This document shows positions 1 to 10,706 of a stretch of DNA of 64,000 nucleotides, piece after piece. Origin of the DNA: Ureibacillus thermophilus (GTDB lineage: Bacteria > Bacillota > Bacilli > Bacillales_A > Planococcaceae). The notes beneath the pieces were generated by a model. That model searched no databases. It was not told the origin of the DNA and saw only the letters and a program-made list of their open reading frames with translations. The position numbers were made by a program, and so were the translations under genes. The DNA is taken from contig NZ_CP036528.1 in the NCBI RefSeq assembly GCF_004331915.1, positions 1,931,145 through 1,995,144 on the forward strand. The letters are read 5' to 3'. How positions within the stretch are numbered: the stretch's first letter is position 1; every line of letters starts with the position of its first letter.

Positions 1-1221
<1,221 letters not shown>

Positions 1222-1274
1222 TATCTCTCCAAATGAAGCTCAAACTAATGAGGAAACCATTTGAAAGGAGAGAG

Positions 1275-1418
1275 ATGATGAAAAAGCCGATTCATGAAAG
1301 ATTGACGGAGAAAAACAACGGGCTTACAAAAGCGCAAGAAGTGCTTTATCAAAGAGATTTTAAACAGGCAAAAGAAACGGCAAAAAATATTGAGCATGAA
1401 AACAAAATCAATATGTAA
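1275..1418 (+). CDS. Small hypothetical protein (47 aa), charged
   Basis: A short frame starting at ATG-ATG, with AAAGGAGAG ending just before the first ATG and an ATG three bases later. An in-frame upstream extension to 1233 has no ribosome binding site. The product is very hydrophilic, rich in Lys, Glu, Asn and Gln, with no membrane segment or cysteine; residues 14-45 could form one helix. I do not recognise a family. It lies 53 bases after glpK and is followed by an inverted repeat, so it could be the last gene of the glycerol transcript. The good ribosome binding site supports translation, but coding status is not certain. Confidence 0.5.
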   Translation: MMKKPIHERLTEKNNGLTKAQEVLYQRDFKQAKETAKNIEHENKINM

Positions 1419-1428
1419 TTTGTTTTTT

Positions 1429-1462
1429 AAGCTCCATTTGTCCAAAAAGACGGATGGAGCTT
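1429..1462. terminator. Hairpin after the small gene, terminator-like without a clear U tract
   Basis: A perfect 9-base inverted repeat (AAGCTCCAT / ATGGAGCTT) with a 16-base loop. On the plus strand it is followed by TTCCAC rather than a T run; on the minus strand it is followed by AAAAAACA read as T-poor sequence. It separates the glpK transcript from nusB, but termination is uncertain. Confidence 0.4.
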
Positions 1463-1519
1463 TCCACTGCTCAATTTAAAATTTTTTATCAATACTAACA
1501 GAACTCTTTTTTGTAGTCA

Positions 1520-1528
1520 TGTTATAAT
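1520..1528 (+). promoter_or_regulatory. Extended -10 promoter candidate for the nusB operon
   Basis: TGTTATAAT is a perfect TGn-TATAAT extended -10 element. I see no good -35 box 16-18 bases upstream. It lies about 100 bases before the nusB start and after the hairpin closing the previous unit. Confidence 0.5.
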
Positions 1529-1628
1529 AGTAAATGTTGTATTTCTAAGAAATTGTGATTTACTAATGTATTTTTTGAAAACAATAGTTATAATTAGGTA
1601 CGAATGTTAGAAATGAAGGAGTTATAAT

Positions 1629-2015
1629 ATGAAGCGGCACGAAATTCGTGAGAAAGCGTTGCAAGTTTTATTTCAACTTGATAATACAGATTTAACTTTA
1701 GAAGAAGCTATCAGCCATATTTTTGAAGAAGATCAGGAATTGAATCCTTTTTTCAAAACGCTTGTCTATGGCGTGGCAAAAAATCTTGAAGAAATTGATG
1801 AACGATTGAAACAAAAATTGGAAAATTGGTCTTTATATCGTTTGCCAAAAATCGAAAGAACGATTTTGCGAATGGCATTATATGAACTGAAGTACATGGA
1901 AGAAACGCCGCCAGCAGTAGTATTGGATGAAGCCATTGAACTTGCCAAAACTTATGGAGATGAAAAATCCAGCAAATTTGTCAATGGTGTGCTCTCAAAA
2001 TTTGTTGAACAATAA
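1629..2015 (+). CDS. nusB: Transcription antitermination factor NusB
   Basis: RNA-binding partner of S10 (NusE) in the rRNA antitermination complex. The 128-residue all-helical protein starts MKRHEIREKALQVLFQLD, the family's N-terminal signature, and contains LPKIERTILRMALYE and PPAVVLDEAIELAKTYG, the conserved core. Length is normal for Bacillus NusB. The ATG follows GAAGGAG. It opens the conserved Firmicute block nusB-folD-xseA-xseB-ispA-dxs; here glpK rather than accBC lies upstream, so this organism has rearranged the left boundary of the block. Confidence 0.95.
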   Translation: MKRHEIREKALQVLFQLDNTDLTLEEAISHIFEEDQELNPFFKTLVYGVAKNLEEIDERLKQKLENWSLYRLPKIERTILRMALYELKYMEETPPAVVLDEAIELAKTYGDEKSSKFVNGVLSKFVEQ

Positions 2016-2063
2016 TTTTAATATATATGTTTTTCAATTCTCTGATATTGGGAGGAAATAAGA

Positions 2064-2918
2064 ATGGCTCAACTCATTAATGGGAAAGAAATCGGACAAC
2101 AAATTCGAAAAGAAATTGCAGAAAAAGTGGCTGAATTGAAGAATAAGGGAGTCACACCAGGGCTTGCGGTCATTTTAGTTGGTGAAGATCCTGCTTCTCA
2201 AACATACGTTCGCAACAAACATCGTTCCTGTCAAGAAATCGGAATTTATTCCGAAGTAATTAAATTGCCAGAGAATACAACGGAAGAAGAATTGTTGGAA
2301 CAAATCCAGACGTTAAATGAGCGCAAGGATATCCATGGAATTTTAGTGCAATTGCCACTTCCAAAACATATTAATGAAGATCACGTGATTGCTGCGATTT
2401 CACCGGAAAAGGATGTAGATGGTTTTTCTCCGGTGAGCGTTGGGAAAATGATGCTTGGACAAGATACATTCTTGCCATGCACTCCATTTGGCGTAATGAA
2501 GCTATTAGAATATTCCGGAATTGAAATAGCAGGCAAGCATGCGGTCGTTGTAGGTCGCAGCCATATCGTGGGCAAACCAATGGGGCAACTGTTACTGCAA
2601 AAAGATGCAACGGTTACATATACCCATTCTAAAACGAAAGATTTGCCTTCCATTACAAAACAAGCAGATATATTAGTGGCGGCAGTTGGACGTCCAAAAT
2701 TTATTACAAAAGAGCATGTAAAACCGGGAGCTGTTGTGATTGATGTAGGCATCAACCGGGATGAAAACAACAAATTGGTTGGAGATGTGGATTTTGAAGA
2801 GGTAGAACCAATTTCTTCCTATATCACACCAGTGCCAGGTGGAGTAGGCCCAATGACGATTACAATGTTATTGTATAATACTGTAAAATCAGCTGAAAAA
2901 ACTTTAGGCGACAAATAA
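2064..2918 (+). CDS. folD: Bifunctional methylenetetrahydrofolate dehydrogenase/cyclohydrolase
   Basis: Interconverts 5,10-methylene-, 5,10-methenyl- and 10-formyl-tetrahydrofolate (NADP-dependent dehydrogenase plus cyclohydrolase). Full length at 284 residues. YVRNKHRSCQEIGI carries the catalytic Lys of the YxxxK motif, DVDGFSP marks the substrate pocket, VVGRSHIVGKPMGQLL is the NADP-binding turn and PVPGGVGPMTITML is the C-terminal signature. Ribosome binding site GGGAGGAAA. It follows nusB by 48 bases and precedes xseA after a stem-loop, as in B. subtilis. No anomalies seen. Confidence 0.97.
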   Translation: MAQLINGKEIGQQIRKEIAEKVAELKNKGVTPGLAVILVGEDPASQTYVRNKHRSCQEIGIYSEVIKLPENTTEEELLEQIQTLNERKDIHGILVQLPLPKHINEDHVIAAISPEKDVDGFSPVSVGKMMLGQDTFLPCTPFGVMKLLEYSGIEIAGKHAVVVGRSHIVGKPMGQLLLQKDATVTYTHSKTKDLPSITKQADILVAAVGRPKFITKEHVKPGAVVIDVGINRDENNKLVGDVDFEEVEPISSYITPVPGGVGPMTITMLLYNTVKSAEKTLGDK

Positions 2919-2944
2919 AGATGAAACAGGTACAATAAATGTGG

Positions 2945-2974
2945 AAGCTGTTTTTCTAGGAAAACAGCTTTTCT
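2945..2974 (+). terminator. Stem-loop between folD and xseA
   Basis: AAGCTGTTTT pairs with AAAACAGCTT around a short loop, followed by TTCTATT. The stem is AT-rich and the T tract is interrupted, so it may be a partial terminator or processing hairpin inside the operon. Confidence 0.5.
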
Positions 2975-3026
2975 ATTGGTTGTAATATTTGTACTATAAC
3001 AGCCATTTAAAAAGGAGAGATTCTTC

Positions 3027-4382
3027 ATGCCATCTTCTTATTTAACGGTCAAAGCTTTAACAAAATATATTAAGAGAAAATTTGATGCGGATCCCCATTT
3101 GCGCGACGTCTATGTGAAAGGTGAATTATCAAACGTGAAAATTCATCCATCCGGCCATATTTACTTCACCTTAAAAGACGATGCTGCTCGAATCAATGCG
3201 CTCATGTTCCGCTCTCAAGCAAGCCAATTAAAGTTTAAACCAGAAGATGGCATGCAAGTGTTTATACGTGGAGATGTCAATGTTTACGAGGCTCAAGGTT
3301 CTTATCAATTATATGTACTTTCCATGGAACCAGATGGCATTGGAAGCCTTTACATCGCCTTCCAGCAATTAAAAGAAAAATTACATAAAGAAGGTTTATT
3401 TGATCCTAGATTCAAGCAGCCGATTCCAAACTTTCCAAAGACAATAGGTGTTTGTACAGCAACTTCTGGTGCAGCCATCCGGGATATTTGCACAACTATT
3501 AAAAGAAGATATCCCTTGGCAGAAATCATCATCTACCCGACCCTCGTTCAAGGGGTTGGGGCGGCTGAATCCATTGCCAAAAATATTCAGCTGGCAAATA
3601 AGCATGGTCTTTGCGATGTGTTAATTGTCGGCAGGGGCGGAGGATCCATTGAAGACTTATGGGCTTTCAATGAAGAAATCGTAGCAAGAGCCATTTTTGA
3701 AAGCCGAATTCCGATTATCAGTGCTGTGGGGCATGAAACCGACACAACGATTGCTGATTTTGTGGCTGATCTCCGCGCCCCGACGCCAACTGCTGCAGCA
3801 GAACTTGCTGTACCGAACATTCAAGAGTTGTATCAACGGATTTTAAGCATTCAATCCCAGATGCATCAAATGGTTAGAAGCAGGCTGATTTATGAAAGAA
3901 ATCGGCTCAAGAAGCTGCAAGAATCTTATCCTTTATCTCATCCTGAGAGATTGTACCGCCCTTTTACGGAGCGGCTCATTCAGGCGGATATGAATTTGCA
4001 GAGAGCAAGCCAAATGTACTTGATGAAAAAGAGAAATGAATTGTCACAATTGGATGGCGCATTAAAAATTCATTCTCCTTTAAATTCCATTGTCTATTAT
4101 AAAAAACAAGTGGAACAACTATCGAATATGTTATCCCGGTCAGCTTTTCAACTGCTGAATCGAAAAAAAGACCATTATTTATATGCCATTCGAACCTTGC
4201 AAGCTCTAAATCCATTGACAATCATGGAGAGAGGCTTTAGCGTTACATATAAAGATGGTATGGTCGTTAAATCAATATCTCAAGTGAAGAAGCAAGATGA
4301 AGTTTCCGTTCAGTTCCATGATGGCTTTGTGGAAGCCAAAGTAATTGAAATTCGAGAAAAAGTTGGTGAAAATGATGACTAA
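3027..4382 (+). CDS. xseA: Exodeoxyribonuclease VII large subunit
   Basis: Catalytic subunit of the bidirectional single-strand exonuclease ExoVII, which pairs with several XseB subunits. 451 residues. The N-terminal OB fold is visible ([20 protein letters not shown], about residues 25-45), followed by the nuclease domain with [16 protein letters not shown] and [20 protein letters not shown], the conserved catalytic segments, and a coiled-coil-rich region from about residue 265 to 395. Ribosome binding site AAAGGAGAG. Its last codons overlap the start of xseB, consistent with translational coupling of the two subunits. Confidence 0.96.
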   Translation: MPSSYLTVKALTKYIKRKFDADPHLRDVYVKGELSNVKIHPSGHIYFTLKDDAARINALMFRSQASQLKFKPEDGMQVFIRGDVNVYEAQGSYQLYVLSMEPDGIGSLYIAFQQLKEKLHKEGLFDPRFKQPIPNFPKTIGVCTATSGAAIRDICTTIKRRYPLAEIIIYPTLVQGVGAAESIAKNIQLANKHGLCDVLIVGRGGGSIEDLWAFNEEIVARAIFESRIPIISAVGHETDTTIADFVADLRAPTPTAAAELAVPNIQELYQRILSIQSQMHQMVRSRLIYERNRLKKLQESYPLSHPERLYRPFTERLIQADMNLQRASQMYLMKKRNELSQLDGALKIHSPLNSIVYYKKQVEQLSNMLSRSAFQLLNRKKDHYLYAIRTLQALNPLTIMERGFSVTYKDGMVVKSISQVKKQDEVSVQFHDGFVEAKVIEIREKVGENDD

Positions 4383-4602
4383 ACATACTTTTGCCGAGGC
4401 AATGATTGAATTAGAAGAGATTGTGCGAAGATTAGAACAGGGAGATGTTCCGTTAGAGGAAGCCATTGATTTGTATAAAAAAGGAATGGAACTATCGAAA
4501 TTTTGCCACGAAAAACTGCAGCATGCAGAAGAACAATTGATTTCAATTGTCAATGAAAACGGCGAGAAAAAGCCTTTTGAACCAACTAATGGAGAGGAAT
4601 AA
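4372..4602 (+). CDS. xseB: Exodeoxyribonuclease VII small subunit
   Basis: Small helical subunit of ExoVII. 76 residues, starting ATG-ATG inside the end of xseA (11-base overlap); an upstream in-frame TTG at 4345 lacks a ribosome binding site. The sequence [18 protein letters not shown] followed by [19 protein letters not shown] is the family signature. The initiation region has only a weak GTTGGTG site, fitting coupled translation from xseA. The choice between 4372 and 4375 is open. The gene ends four bases before ispA. Confidence 0.93.
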   Translation: MMTKHTFAEAMIELEEIVRRLEQGDVPLEEAIDLYKKGMELSKFCHEKLQHAEEQLISIVNENGEKKPFEPTNGEE

Positions 4603-4606
4603 ACGA

Positions 4607-5491
4607 ATGAGCAATCGATTAAAGCAATTTATCAACGAACATCTTGAAGCGATTAACCGGGAGATTGTTGACCAAGTGGAGCGGCTCCATGCACCGCAAG
4701 CATTGAAAGATTCAATGTTATACTCGTTAAAAGCAGGAGGAAAACGAATCCGCCCACTTTTTGTCGTTGCGGTTTCAGAAATGTTTCATAATAAACAAAA
4801 GGAAGTCTATACAGTCGGGGCTGCTGTGGAAATGATTCATACATATTCCCTGATCCATGACGATTTGCCAAGCATGGATAATGATGAATTGCGCCGCGGC
4901 AAACCGACAAACCATGTTGTATTTGGTGAGGCGCTGGCAACCCTTGCAGGAGATGCTTTAAACACATTAGCTTTTGGCGTGTTAGCCAGAATGGAAAATG
5001 TCTCCCCAGAGAAAAAAGTGGAGCTCATTAACTTATTAAGCATTGCAAGCGGTGCGGAAGGCATGGTTGGTGGACAAGTGCTAGATTTAGATGGGGAGAA
5101 TCGAGAGTTGAATTTATCGGAACTGGAGCAAATTCACCGCAATAAAACGGGCGCCATTTTAAGATTCAGCATTGAATCAGGAGCAATATTGTCCGATGCA
5201 ACTAAAGAAGCAAGAGAAGCGTTAATAGAATATGCCCATCATATTGGAATCGCATTCCAAATTCAAGATGATATTTTAGATGTGGAAGGCACTTCTGAAC
5301 AATTGGGAAAAACGGCTGGAAAAGACGAAGAAAGCAATAAAAGCACATATCCGGCATTGCTTTCGCTGGATGGAGCAAAACAAAAATTGCAGGAACATTA
5401 CCAATTCGCATTGAAAGCATTGAATCGTTTATCAGAAGATACAACGCTTTTAAGAGAATTTGCCAACTATATTGTTTCACGAAATCATTAA
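4607..5491 (+). CDS. ispA: Farnesyl diphosphate synthase (geranyltranstransferase)
   Basis: Short-chain trans-prenyltransferase that condenses isopentenyl diphosphate with dimethylallyl/geranyl diphosphate to farnesyl diphosphate. 294 residues from the ATG at 4607, preceded by GGAGAGG nine bases upstream; longer in-frame starts lie inside xseB and would give an unusual N-terminus. The first Asp-rich motif is DDLPSMDND (about residue 85) with the two-residue insertion typical of bacterial FPP synthases; the second is QIQDDILD (about residue 222). KAGGKRIRPLF carries the IPP-binding Lys and Arg. It is adjacent to dxs, so two isoprenoid genes are in tandem. Confidence 0.95.
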   Translation: MSNRLKQFINEHLEAINREIVDQVERLHAPQALKDSMLYSLKAGGKRIRPLFVVAVSEMFHNKQKEVYTVGAAVEMIHTYSLIHDDLPSMDNDELRRGKPTNHVVFGEALATLAGDALNTLAFGVLARMENVSPEKKVELINLLSIASGAEGMVGGQVLDLDGENRELNLSELEQIHRNKTGAILRFSIESGAILSDATKEAREALIEYAHHIGIAFQIQDDILDVEGTSEQLGKTAGKDEESNKSTYPALLSLDGAKQKLQEHYQFALKALNRLSEDTTLLREFANYIVSRNH

Positions 5492-5509
5492 ATGCAAAAT
5501 GAATTGCTT

Positions 5510-5536
5510 TTGCCACACAGTTTCCCTTGTTATAAT
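5510..5536 (+). promoter_or_regulatory. Promoter candidate upstream of dxs
   Basis: TTGCCA, a 15-base spacer and the extended -10 TGTTATAAT (5528-5536). The spacer is short, but the extended -10 is perfect. It could start a transcript about 40 bases before dxs, giving the dxs-tlyA pair its own promoter within the block. Confidence 0.45.
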
Positions 5537-5582
5537 AGTGAAAACTTCTACGTGAATAAACTGAAGAAAAGGTGTGTGAGAG

Positions 5583-7490
5583 ATGGATTTAACGACAATT
5601 ACTGGTCCATCCTTTTTAAAAAAGCTGAATAGACAACAGCTGGAAGAACTTGCTCAAAACATTCGAGATTTTTTAATTGAAAAATGCTCAAAAACCGGCG
5701 GACATATTGGACCAAATTTAGGTGTTGTAGAATTGACGATTGCATTGCATCGAGCTTTTAATAGCCCTTTTGATAAATTGTTATGGGACGTTGGACACCA
5801 AGCTTATGTGCACAAAATATTGACAGGAAGGGCGGGGCAATTTGATACCCTTCGTCAATATAAGGGATTGAGCGGGTTTCCGAAACGGGCGGAAAGCGTC
5901 CACGATGAGTGGGAAACGGGCCATAGCTCCACTTCCCTCTCTGCTGCGATGGGCATGGCTGTTGCGCGGGATATCAAAAAGGAAAATAATTATATTGTGC
6001 CCATTATCGGAGACGGCGCCTTAACTGGCGGTATGGCATTAGAAGCGTTGAACCATATCGGCCACGACAAACGAAGAATGATTGTCATCCTAAATGACAA
6101 TGAAATGTCCATTGCACCAAATGTAGGGGCATTGCACAATATTCTAGGTCGTTTGAGAACTGCCAAGGAATATTCAAAGGCAAAAGAAGAGTTGGAATCA
6201 TTAATGAAGCGTGTTCCAGTTTTCGGAGGAAAACTGGCTCAAGCCGCTGACCGTGTAAAAGACAGTTTAAAATATTTAGTCGTTTCCGGCGTGTTTTTTG
6301 AGGAAATGGGCTTTAAATATTTGGGTCCGATTGATGGCCATGATTTCGACGCTTTAGAAAAAACGTTGGAGTATGCAAAAAAAGTAGAAGACCGCCCTGT
6401 GCTTGTCCATGTTGTCACGAAAAAAGGGAAAGGGTACAAGCCGGCGGAAGAAGATAAAATCGGAACATGGCATGGGACGGGGCCATATAAAATTGAAACA
6501 GGCGCTTTTGTAAAGAACAATGCCAAAGGCCCTTCTTGGTCTAGCTTAGTTTCAGAGACGGTCAGAAAATTAATGAAGGAAGACAAACGAATTGTTGCCA
6601 TTACCCCTGCGATGCCAGTAGGTTCTAAAATGGAAGGCATTCAAAAAGATTTCCCTGACCGCTTTTTTGATGTAGGCATTGCAGAACAGCATGCAGCGAC
6701 AATGGCGGCGGGGCTTGCAACACAAAAAATGAAGCCGTTTCTAGCGATTTATTCCACATTTTTGCAACGGGCTTATGACCAAGTTTTGCATGATATCGCA
6801 CGCCAAAAATTGAATGTGTTCATTGGCATCGACCGGGCAGGGCTTGTTGGTGCAGACGGCGATACCCATCAAGGTGTATTTGACATCGCCTTCTTGCGGC
6901 ATATTCCGAATTTAGTCATTATGATGCCAAAAGATGAAAATGAAGGTCAACATATGGTGAAAACGGCCATTGAGTATAATGATGGACCGATTGCTCTTCG
7001 ATATCCGCGCGGGAATGGTCTTGGGGTTCCTCTAGATGAAGAATTGCAAACGATTCCAATCGGCACATGGGAAGTGTTGAAAGAAGGAAAAGACGCAGCT
7101 ATTATAACGTTTGGTACAACCATCCCTATGGCAATGGAGGCGGCGGCGGAACTCGAAAAGCAAAATATCCACGTAAAAGTGATAAATGCAAGATTCATAA
7201 AACCGTTGGATGATGAAATGCTTCATGATCTCATGAGGCAAAATATCCCGATTTTAACGATTGAAGAAGGGGTTTTAAACGGCGGTTTTGGCAGTGCTAT
7301 ATTGGAATTTGCCAGCGATAATAAATACAATCATGTTGAAATTGAACGGATGGGCATCCCTGACCGTTTTGTCGATCACGGCAGCGTTGATTTATTGCTC
7401 GAAGAACTGCACATCACGAAAGAAGAAACGATTGCCCGCATTGAATATTTAGTGAAAAATCAAAAGAGATTAGGTAAGAAAACAGTATGA
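5583..7490 (+). CDS. dxs: 1-deoxy-D-xylulose-5-phosphate synthase
   Basis: Thiamine diphosphate enzyme joining pyruvate and glyceraldehyde 3-phosphate, the first step of the MEP isoprenoid pathway. 635 residues, full length. Motifs in order: [17 protein letters not shown], the TPP/Mg motif [18 protein letters not shown] with [10 protein letters not shown], the middle Pyr domain with [24 protein letters not shown], and the C-terminal transketolase domain ending [15 protein letters not shown]. Ribosome binding site AAAAGGTG. The stop overlaps the tlyA start (ATGA), so the two are translationally coupled. Confidence 0.97.
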   Translation: MDLTTITGPSFLKKLNRQQLEELAQNIRDFLIEKCSKTGGHIGPNLGVVELTIALHRAFNSPFDKLLWDVGHQAYVHKILTGRAGQFDTLRQYKGLSGFPKRAESVHDEWETGHSSTSLSAAMGMAVARDIKKENNYIVPIIGDGALTGGMALEALNHIGHDKRRMIVILNDNEMSIAPNVGALHNILGRLRTAKEYSKAKEELESLMKRVPVFGGKLAQAADRVKDSLKYLVVSGVFFEEMGFKYLGPIDGHDFDALEKTLEYAKKVEDRPVLVHVVTKKGKGYKPAEEDKIGTWHGTGPYKIETGAFVKNNAKGPSWSSLVSETVRKLMKEDKRIVAITPAMPVGSKMEGIQKDFPDRFFDVGIAEQHAATMAAGLATQKMKPFLAIYSTFLQRAYDQVLHDIARQKLNVFIGIDRAGLVGADGDTHQGVFDIAFLRHIPNLVIMMPKDENEGQHMVKTAIEYNDGPIALRYPRGNGLGVPLDEELQTIPIGTWEVLKEGKDAAIITFGTTIPMAMEAAAELEKQNIHVKVINARFIKPLDDEMLHDLMRQNIPILTIEEGVLNGGFGSAILEFASDNKYNHVEIERMGIPDRFVDHGSVDLLLEELHITKEETIARIEYLVKNQKRLGKKTV

Positions 7491-8305
7491 CAAAGACGCA
7501 AAAAGAACGAGTAGATGTGCTGCTTGTGGAACGGGGATTATTTGAAACCCGTGAAAAAGCAAAAAGAGCAATTATGGCGGGCATAGTTTTTTCAAAGGAA
7601 GTTCGGATTGATAAGCCGGGGGAAAAAATCCCGATTGATGCGCCTTTGGAAGTAAAAGGGGAGCACTTAAAATATGTAAGCCGCGGCGGGTTGAAGCTGG
7701 AGAAGGCATTAAAAGAATTTGATTTAAATGTGGAAGGAAAATTAATGTTGGACATCGGCGCTTCCACAGGAGGATTTACTGATTGCGCTCTTCAAAATGG
7801 TGCAAAACATTGCTATGCCTTGGATGTAGGATCAAACCAACTCGCTTGGAAATTGCGGAAGGATGAACGGGTTACAGTAATGGAGAAAACCAATTTCCGC
7901 TATTCCAAACCGGAAGATTTTACAAAAGGCTTGCCGGATTTTGCGACGATTGACGTATCTTTTATTTCTTTATCGCTGATTTTGCCTGTTTTATATAATA
8001 TATTGCTTCCGGATGGTGATGTGGTAGCCCTTGTCAAACCGCAATTTGAAGCAGGAAAAGAAAAAGTCGGCAAAAAAGGCATTGTACGCGATCCAAAGAC
8101 CCATCTTGAAGTGTTGGAAAACACGGCAAAAATGGCAACAGAAACAGGATTTGTCGTGAAAAATGCAACTTACTCGCCGATTACAGGTGGAGAAGGCAAT
8201 ATTGAATTTTTATTCCATTTGAAAAAAGCGCAGGATGGACACGAAATCACGCCATTTACAGACTATAAAAAAGTCGTAGAATTGGCGCATCAAGAATTGA
8301 AATAA
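7487..8305 (+). CDS. tlyA: TlyA-family rRNA 2'-O-methyltransferase (S4 + FtsJ domains)
   Basis: Predicted S-adenosylmethionine-dependent 2'-O-methyltransferase acting on rRNA; the B. subtilis homologue is YqxC. 272 residues. An S4 RNA-binding domain covers about residues 7-65 ([22 protein letters not shown]), followed by an FtsJ/RrmJ methyltransferase with motif [16 protein letters not shown] (about residues 88-102) and the motif around [17 protein letters not shown]. Four-base ATGA overlap with dxs. Family identification is firm; the exact rRNA target cannot be read from the sequence. Confidence 0.92.
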   Translation: MTKTQKERVDVLLVERGLFETREKAKRAIMAGIVFSKEVRIDKPGEKIPIDAPLEVKGEHLKYVSRGGLKLEKALKEFDLNVEGKLMLDIGASTGGFTDCALQNGAKHCYALDVGSNQLAWKLRKDERVTVMEKTNFRYSKPEDFTKGLPDFATIDVSFISLSLILPVLYNILLPDGDVVALVKPQFEAGKEKVGKKGIVRDPKTHLEVLENTAKMATETGFVVKNATYSPITGGEGNIEFLFHLKKAQDGHEITPFTDYKKVVELAHQELK

Positions 8306-8312
8306 GCAAAGC

Positions 8313-8343
8313 AGGGAATGGCATCGGTCATTCCCTATTTTTA
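8313..8343 (+). terminator. Rho-independent terminator after tlyA
   Basis: AGGGAATG and CATTCCCT form a perfect 8-base stem with an 8-base loop, followed by ATTTTTA. It closes the dxs-tlyA transcript and separates it from argR. Confidence 0.75.
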
Positions 8344-8377
8344 CTTGAGGTATTATAAAATATAATGTTAGTATAAA

Positions 8378-8395
8378 TATACATTTATATTCATT
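8378..8395 (-). promoter_or_regulatory. Candidate ArgR (ARG) box upstream of argR
   Basis: Read on the minus strand the site is AATGAATATAAATGTATA, matching about 14 of 18 positions of the Bacillus ARG box as I recall it (CATGAATAAAAATKCAAK). It lies 14 bases before the argR start, where autoregulation would act. AT-rich sequence makes chance matches likely. Confidence 0.35.
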
Positions 8396-8408
8396 AAGAG
8401 GTGTATCT

Positions 8409-8858
8409 ATGAGCAAAGGTCAAAGGCATATGAAAATTCGTGAAATCATTGCGAATAATGAAATTGAAACGCAAGACGATTTAGTGGAAGCTTTAAAAGA
8501 AGCTGGATTTAATGTGACTCAAGCAACGGTTTCAAGAGACATAAAAGAACTTCATTTAGTAAAAGTTCCGCTTCCAGATGGCCGATATAAATACAGTTTA
8601 CCTGCTGACCAACGATTCAACCCATTGCAAAAATTGCAAAGAGCATTAACCGATTCTTTTATCAGCATCGACGGGGTGGACCATTTTTTAATGCTAAAAA
8701 CTCTTCCAGGCAACGGCAATGCGGTTGCAGTATTAATTGATCATCTGGAATGGCCGGAAGTCTTAGGGACGCTATCAGGAGACGATACGATTTTAATTAT
8801 CGTCAGGGAAGTGGAACATCGAGAAGTTATTAAGCAGCGAATTTTAGATTTACTGTAA
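8409..8858 (+). CDS. argR: Arginine repressor ArgR/AhrC
   Basis: Arginine-responsive hexameric regulator that represses arginine biosynthesis and activates arginine catabolism. 149 residues. The winged-helix N-terminal domain contains [18 protein letters not shown] (about residues 38-55), the recognition helix of the family; the C-terminal arginine-binding and oligomerisation domain contains [15 protein letters not shown] and [14 protein letters not shown]. Ribosome binding site AAGAGGTG. It sits between tlyA and recN as in B. subtilis (ahrC). Confidence 0.96.
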   Translation: MSKGQRHMKIREIIANNEIETQDDLVEALKEAGFNVTQATVSRDIKELHLVKVPLPDGRYKYSLPADQRFNPLQKLQRALTDSFISIDGVDHFLMLKTLPGNGNAVAVLIDHLEWPEVLGTLSGDDTILIIVREVEHREVIKQRILDLL

Positions 8859-8873
8859 TTTGAGGTGGTCCGT

Positions 8874-10577
8874 TTGTTAAAAGAATTAAATATACGAAAT
8901 TTCGCCATTATTGAAGAATTGACTGTGCATTTTGAAAATGGCTTAACCGTTCTTACGGGAGAAACCGGGGCAGGAAAATCCATCATTATCGATGCGGTTC
9001 ATCTCCTTTGCGGCGGACGAGCCAGCCAGGAATTTGTTCGACATGGTGCGAAAAAGGCAGAACTAACCGGACTATTTTTTGTTCCTGACCATCATCCTGC
9101 CTTTGAAAAATTGACGGAAGCAGGAATTGAACAAGAAGAAGGAACCATCATTTTGCGAAGGGATATTAATGATAATGGAAAAAGCATCTGCCGTGTGAAC
9201 GGAAAATTGGTGCCATTATCCATTTTGCGGGAAATCGGCTCAACTCTTGTGGACATTCACGGCCAACATGAAAACCAAGAATTGATGGATGAAAAGCGCC
9301 ACATCGATTTGCTGGATCAATTTGCCGAGAAACAATTGCAGCCGATTAAAGAAAAATATCAGCGTTTATATGAAGAATATCGGGCATTAAAAAAAGAAAT
9401 GAACGCCATTAATATAAATGAACAACAAATAGCCCAACGCATTGATTTATACCAATTCCAAATTCAAGAATTGGAAGATGCCAAATTATCGGTAAAAGAA
9501 GAAGAAGAGCTGCTCGAAGAACGGAAGCGGCTTCAAAACTTCCATAAAATATACGAACATGCCATCAATGCCTATGAAGCCATCTCCGGTGAAATGAAGG
9601 GGCTTGATTGTATTGGAGATGCCATGAGCGCTTTAGAAGATATCGTTCCGTTAGATGAACAGTTCAGCGATTCTTTTGAAGCGGTCTCCTCTTCCTTCTA
9701 TGCCCTGCAGGATGCTTCTTATCAAATAAAAAATATTATTGACGAACTTGAATTTGATCCGGAACGTTTAAATGAAGTGGAATCCCGTCTTGCTCAATAC
9801 CAATTATTAAAAAGAAAATACGGAAGCACGGTAGAAGAGATTATTTCATATTATGAGAAAATCAAGGAAGAATTAAATACCCTTTTACATCGTGATGAGG
9901 CCATTCAGCAAAAAGAACAGCAGCTGAGAAAAATGGAAGCGGAATTAGACTATTTATGCGATGAATTGACAAAAGTGCGGAAAAAATGTGCAGCAGTATT
10001 AAGTGAAGCGATTATGAATGAACTTCGTGATTTACATATGGAAAAAGCGAAATTCATCGTCCAGTTCGAGCGTTTACATAATTTCGACATCAATGGGAAA
10101 GACTATATATCATTCTATATATCCACCAATGTTGGCGAACCGCCTAAATCTTTGCCAAAAATTGCTTCTGGTGGAGAATTGTCGAGAATGATGTTGGCAT
10201 TAAAAACGATTTTTTCATCTAAATCACAAATTACATCTATTATTTTTGATGAAGTGGATACTGGTGTGAGCGGAAGAGTAGCTCAAGCAATCGCTGAAAA
10301 GATTGCCAATATTTCTTTAAACTCTCAAGTATTATGTATTTCCCACTTGCCGCAAGTAGCCGCTATGGCAGACCAGCATTATTTAATTTCAAAACAAGTG
10401 GATCATAACCGTACCTTCACAACAGTTGAAAAAATTGAAGAAGAAAAACGCGTCGAGGAAATTAGCCGCATGATGAGCGGTGCTGAAATTACGGAATTAA
10501 CCCTTCAACATGCTAAGGAATTATTGCAATTAGCAAGCGAAAAGAAACGTACAATTCGCCAATTGGCATCCAATTAA
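8874..10577 (+). CDS. recN: DNA repair protein RecN
   Basis: SMC-like ATPase acting early in double-strand break repair. The TTG at 8874 is chosen because GAGGTGG ends five bases upstream and the N-terminus then reads LLKELNIRNFAIIEEL like other RecN proteins; the GTG at 8865 lies within that site. 567 residues. Walker A GETGAGKSIIID is near residue 28, a long coiled coil spans about residues 150-370, and the C-terminal head has ASGGELSRMMLALK followed by Walker B SIIFDEVDTGVSG. Normal length and order. Confidence 0.95.
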   Translation: MLKELNIRNFAIIEELTVHFENGLTVLTGETGAGKSIIIDAVHLLCGGRASQEFVRHGAKKAELTGLFFVPDHHPAFEKLTEAGIEQEEGTIILRRDINDNGKSICRVNGKLVPLSILREIGSTLVDIHGQHENQELMDEKRHIDLLDQFAEKQLQPIKEKYQRLYEEYRALKKEMNAININEQQIAQRIDLYQFQIQELEDAKLSVKEEEELLEERKRLQNFHKIYEHAINAYEAISGEMKGLDCIGDAMSALEDIVPLDEQFSDSFEAVSSSFYALQDASYQIKNIIDELEFDPERLNEVESRLAQYQLLKRKYGSTVEEIISYYEKIKEELNTLLHRDEAIQQKEQQLRKMEAELDYLCDELTKVRKKCAAVLSEAIMNELRDLHMEKAKFIVQFERLHNFDINGKDYISFYISTNVGEPPKSLPKIASGGELSRMMLALKTIFSSKSQITSIIFDEVDTGVSGRVAQAIAEKIANISLNSQVLCISHLPQVAAMADQHYLISKQVDHNRTFTTVEKIEEEKRVEEISRMMSGAEITELTLQHAKELLQLASEKKRTIRQLASN

Positions 10578-10706
10578 GTTCCGGCTGAATGAAAATCGTT
10601 CACCTTTTTACTGAATTTGAAAGTACCTAAGCGACAAATATTTACCTCACATTATTAAAAGGCCAGCTACACATAGTAATGTTACAAACAATTTAGGAGG
10701 TGGACT

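Noticed and set aside
6239-6640. 133-codon open frame antisense to dxs
   Set aside because: Same reasons: no initiation signal, low-complexity Ser/Thr-rich translation and a firmly identified gene on the opposite strand.
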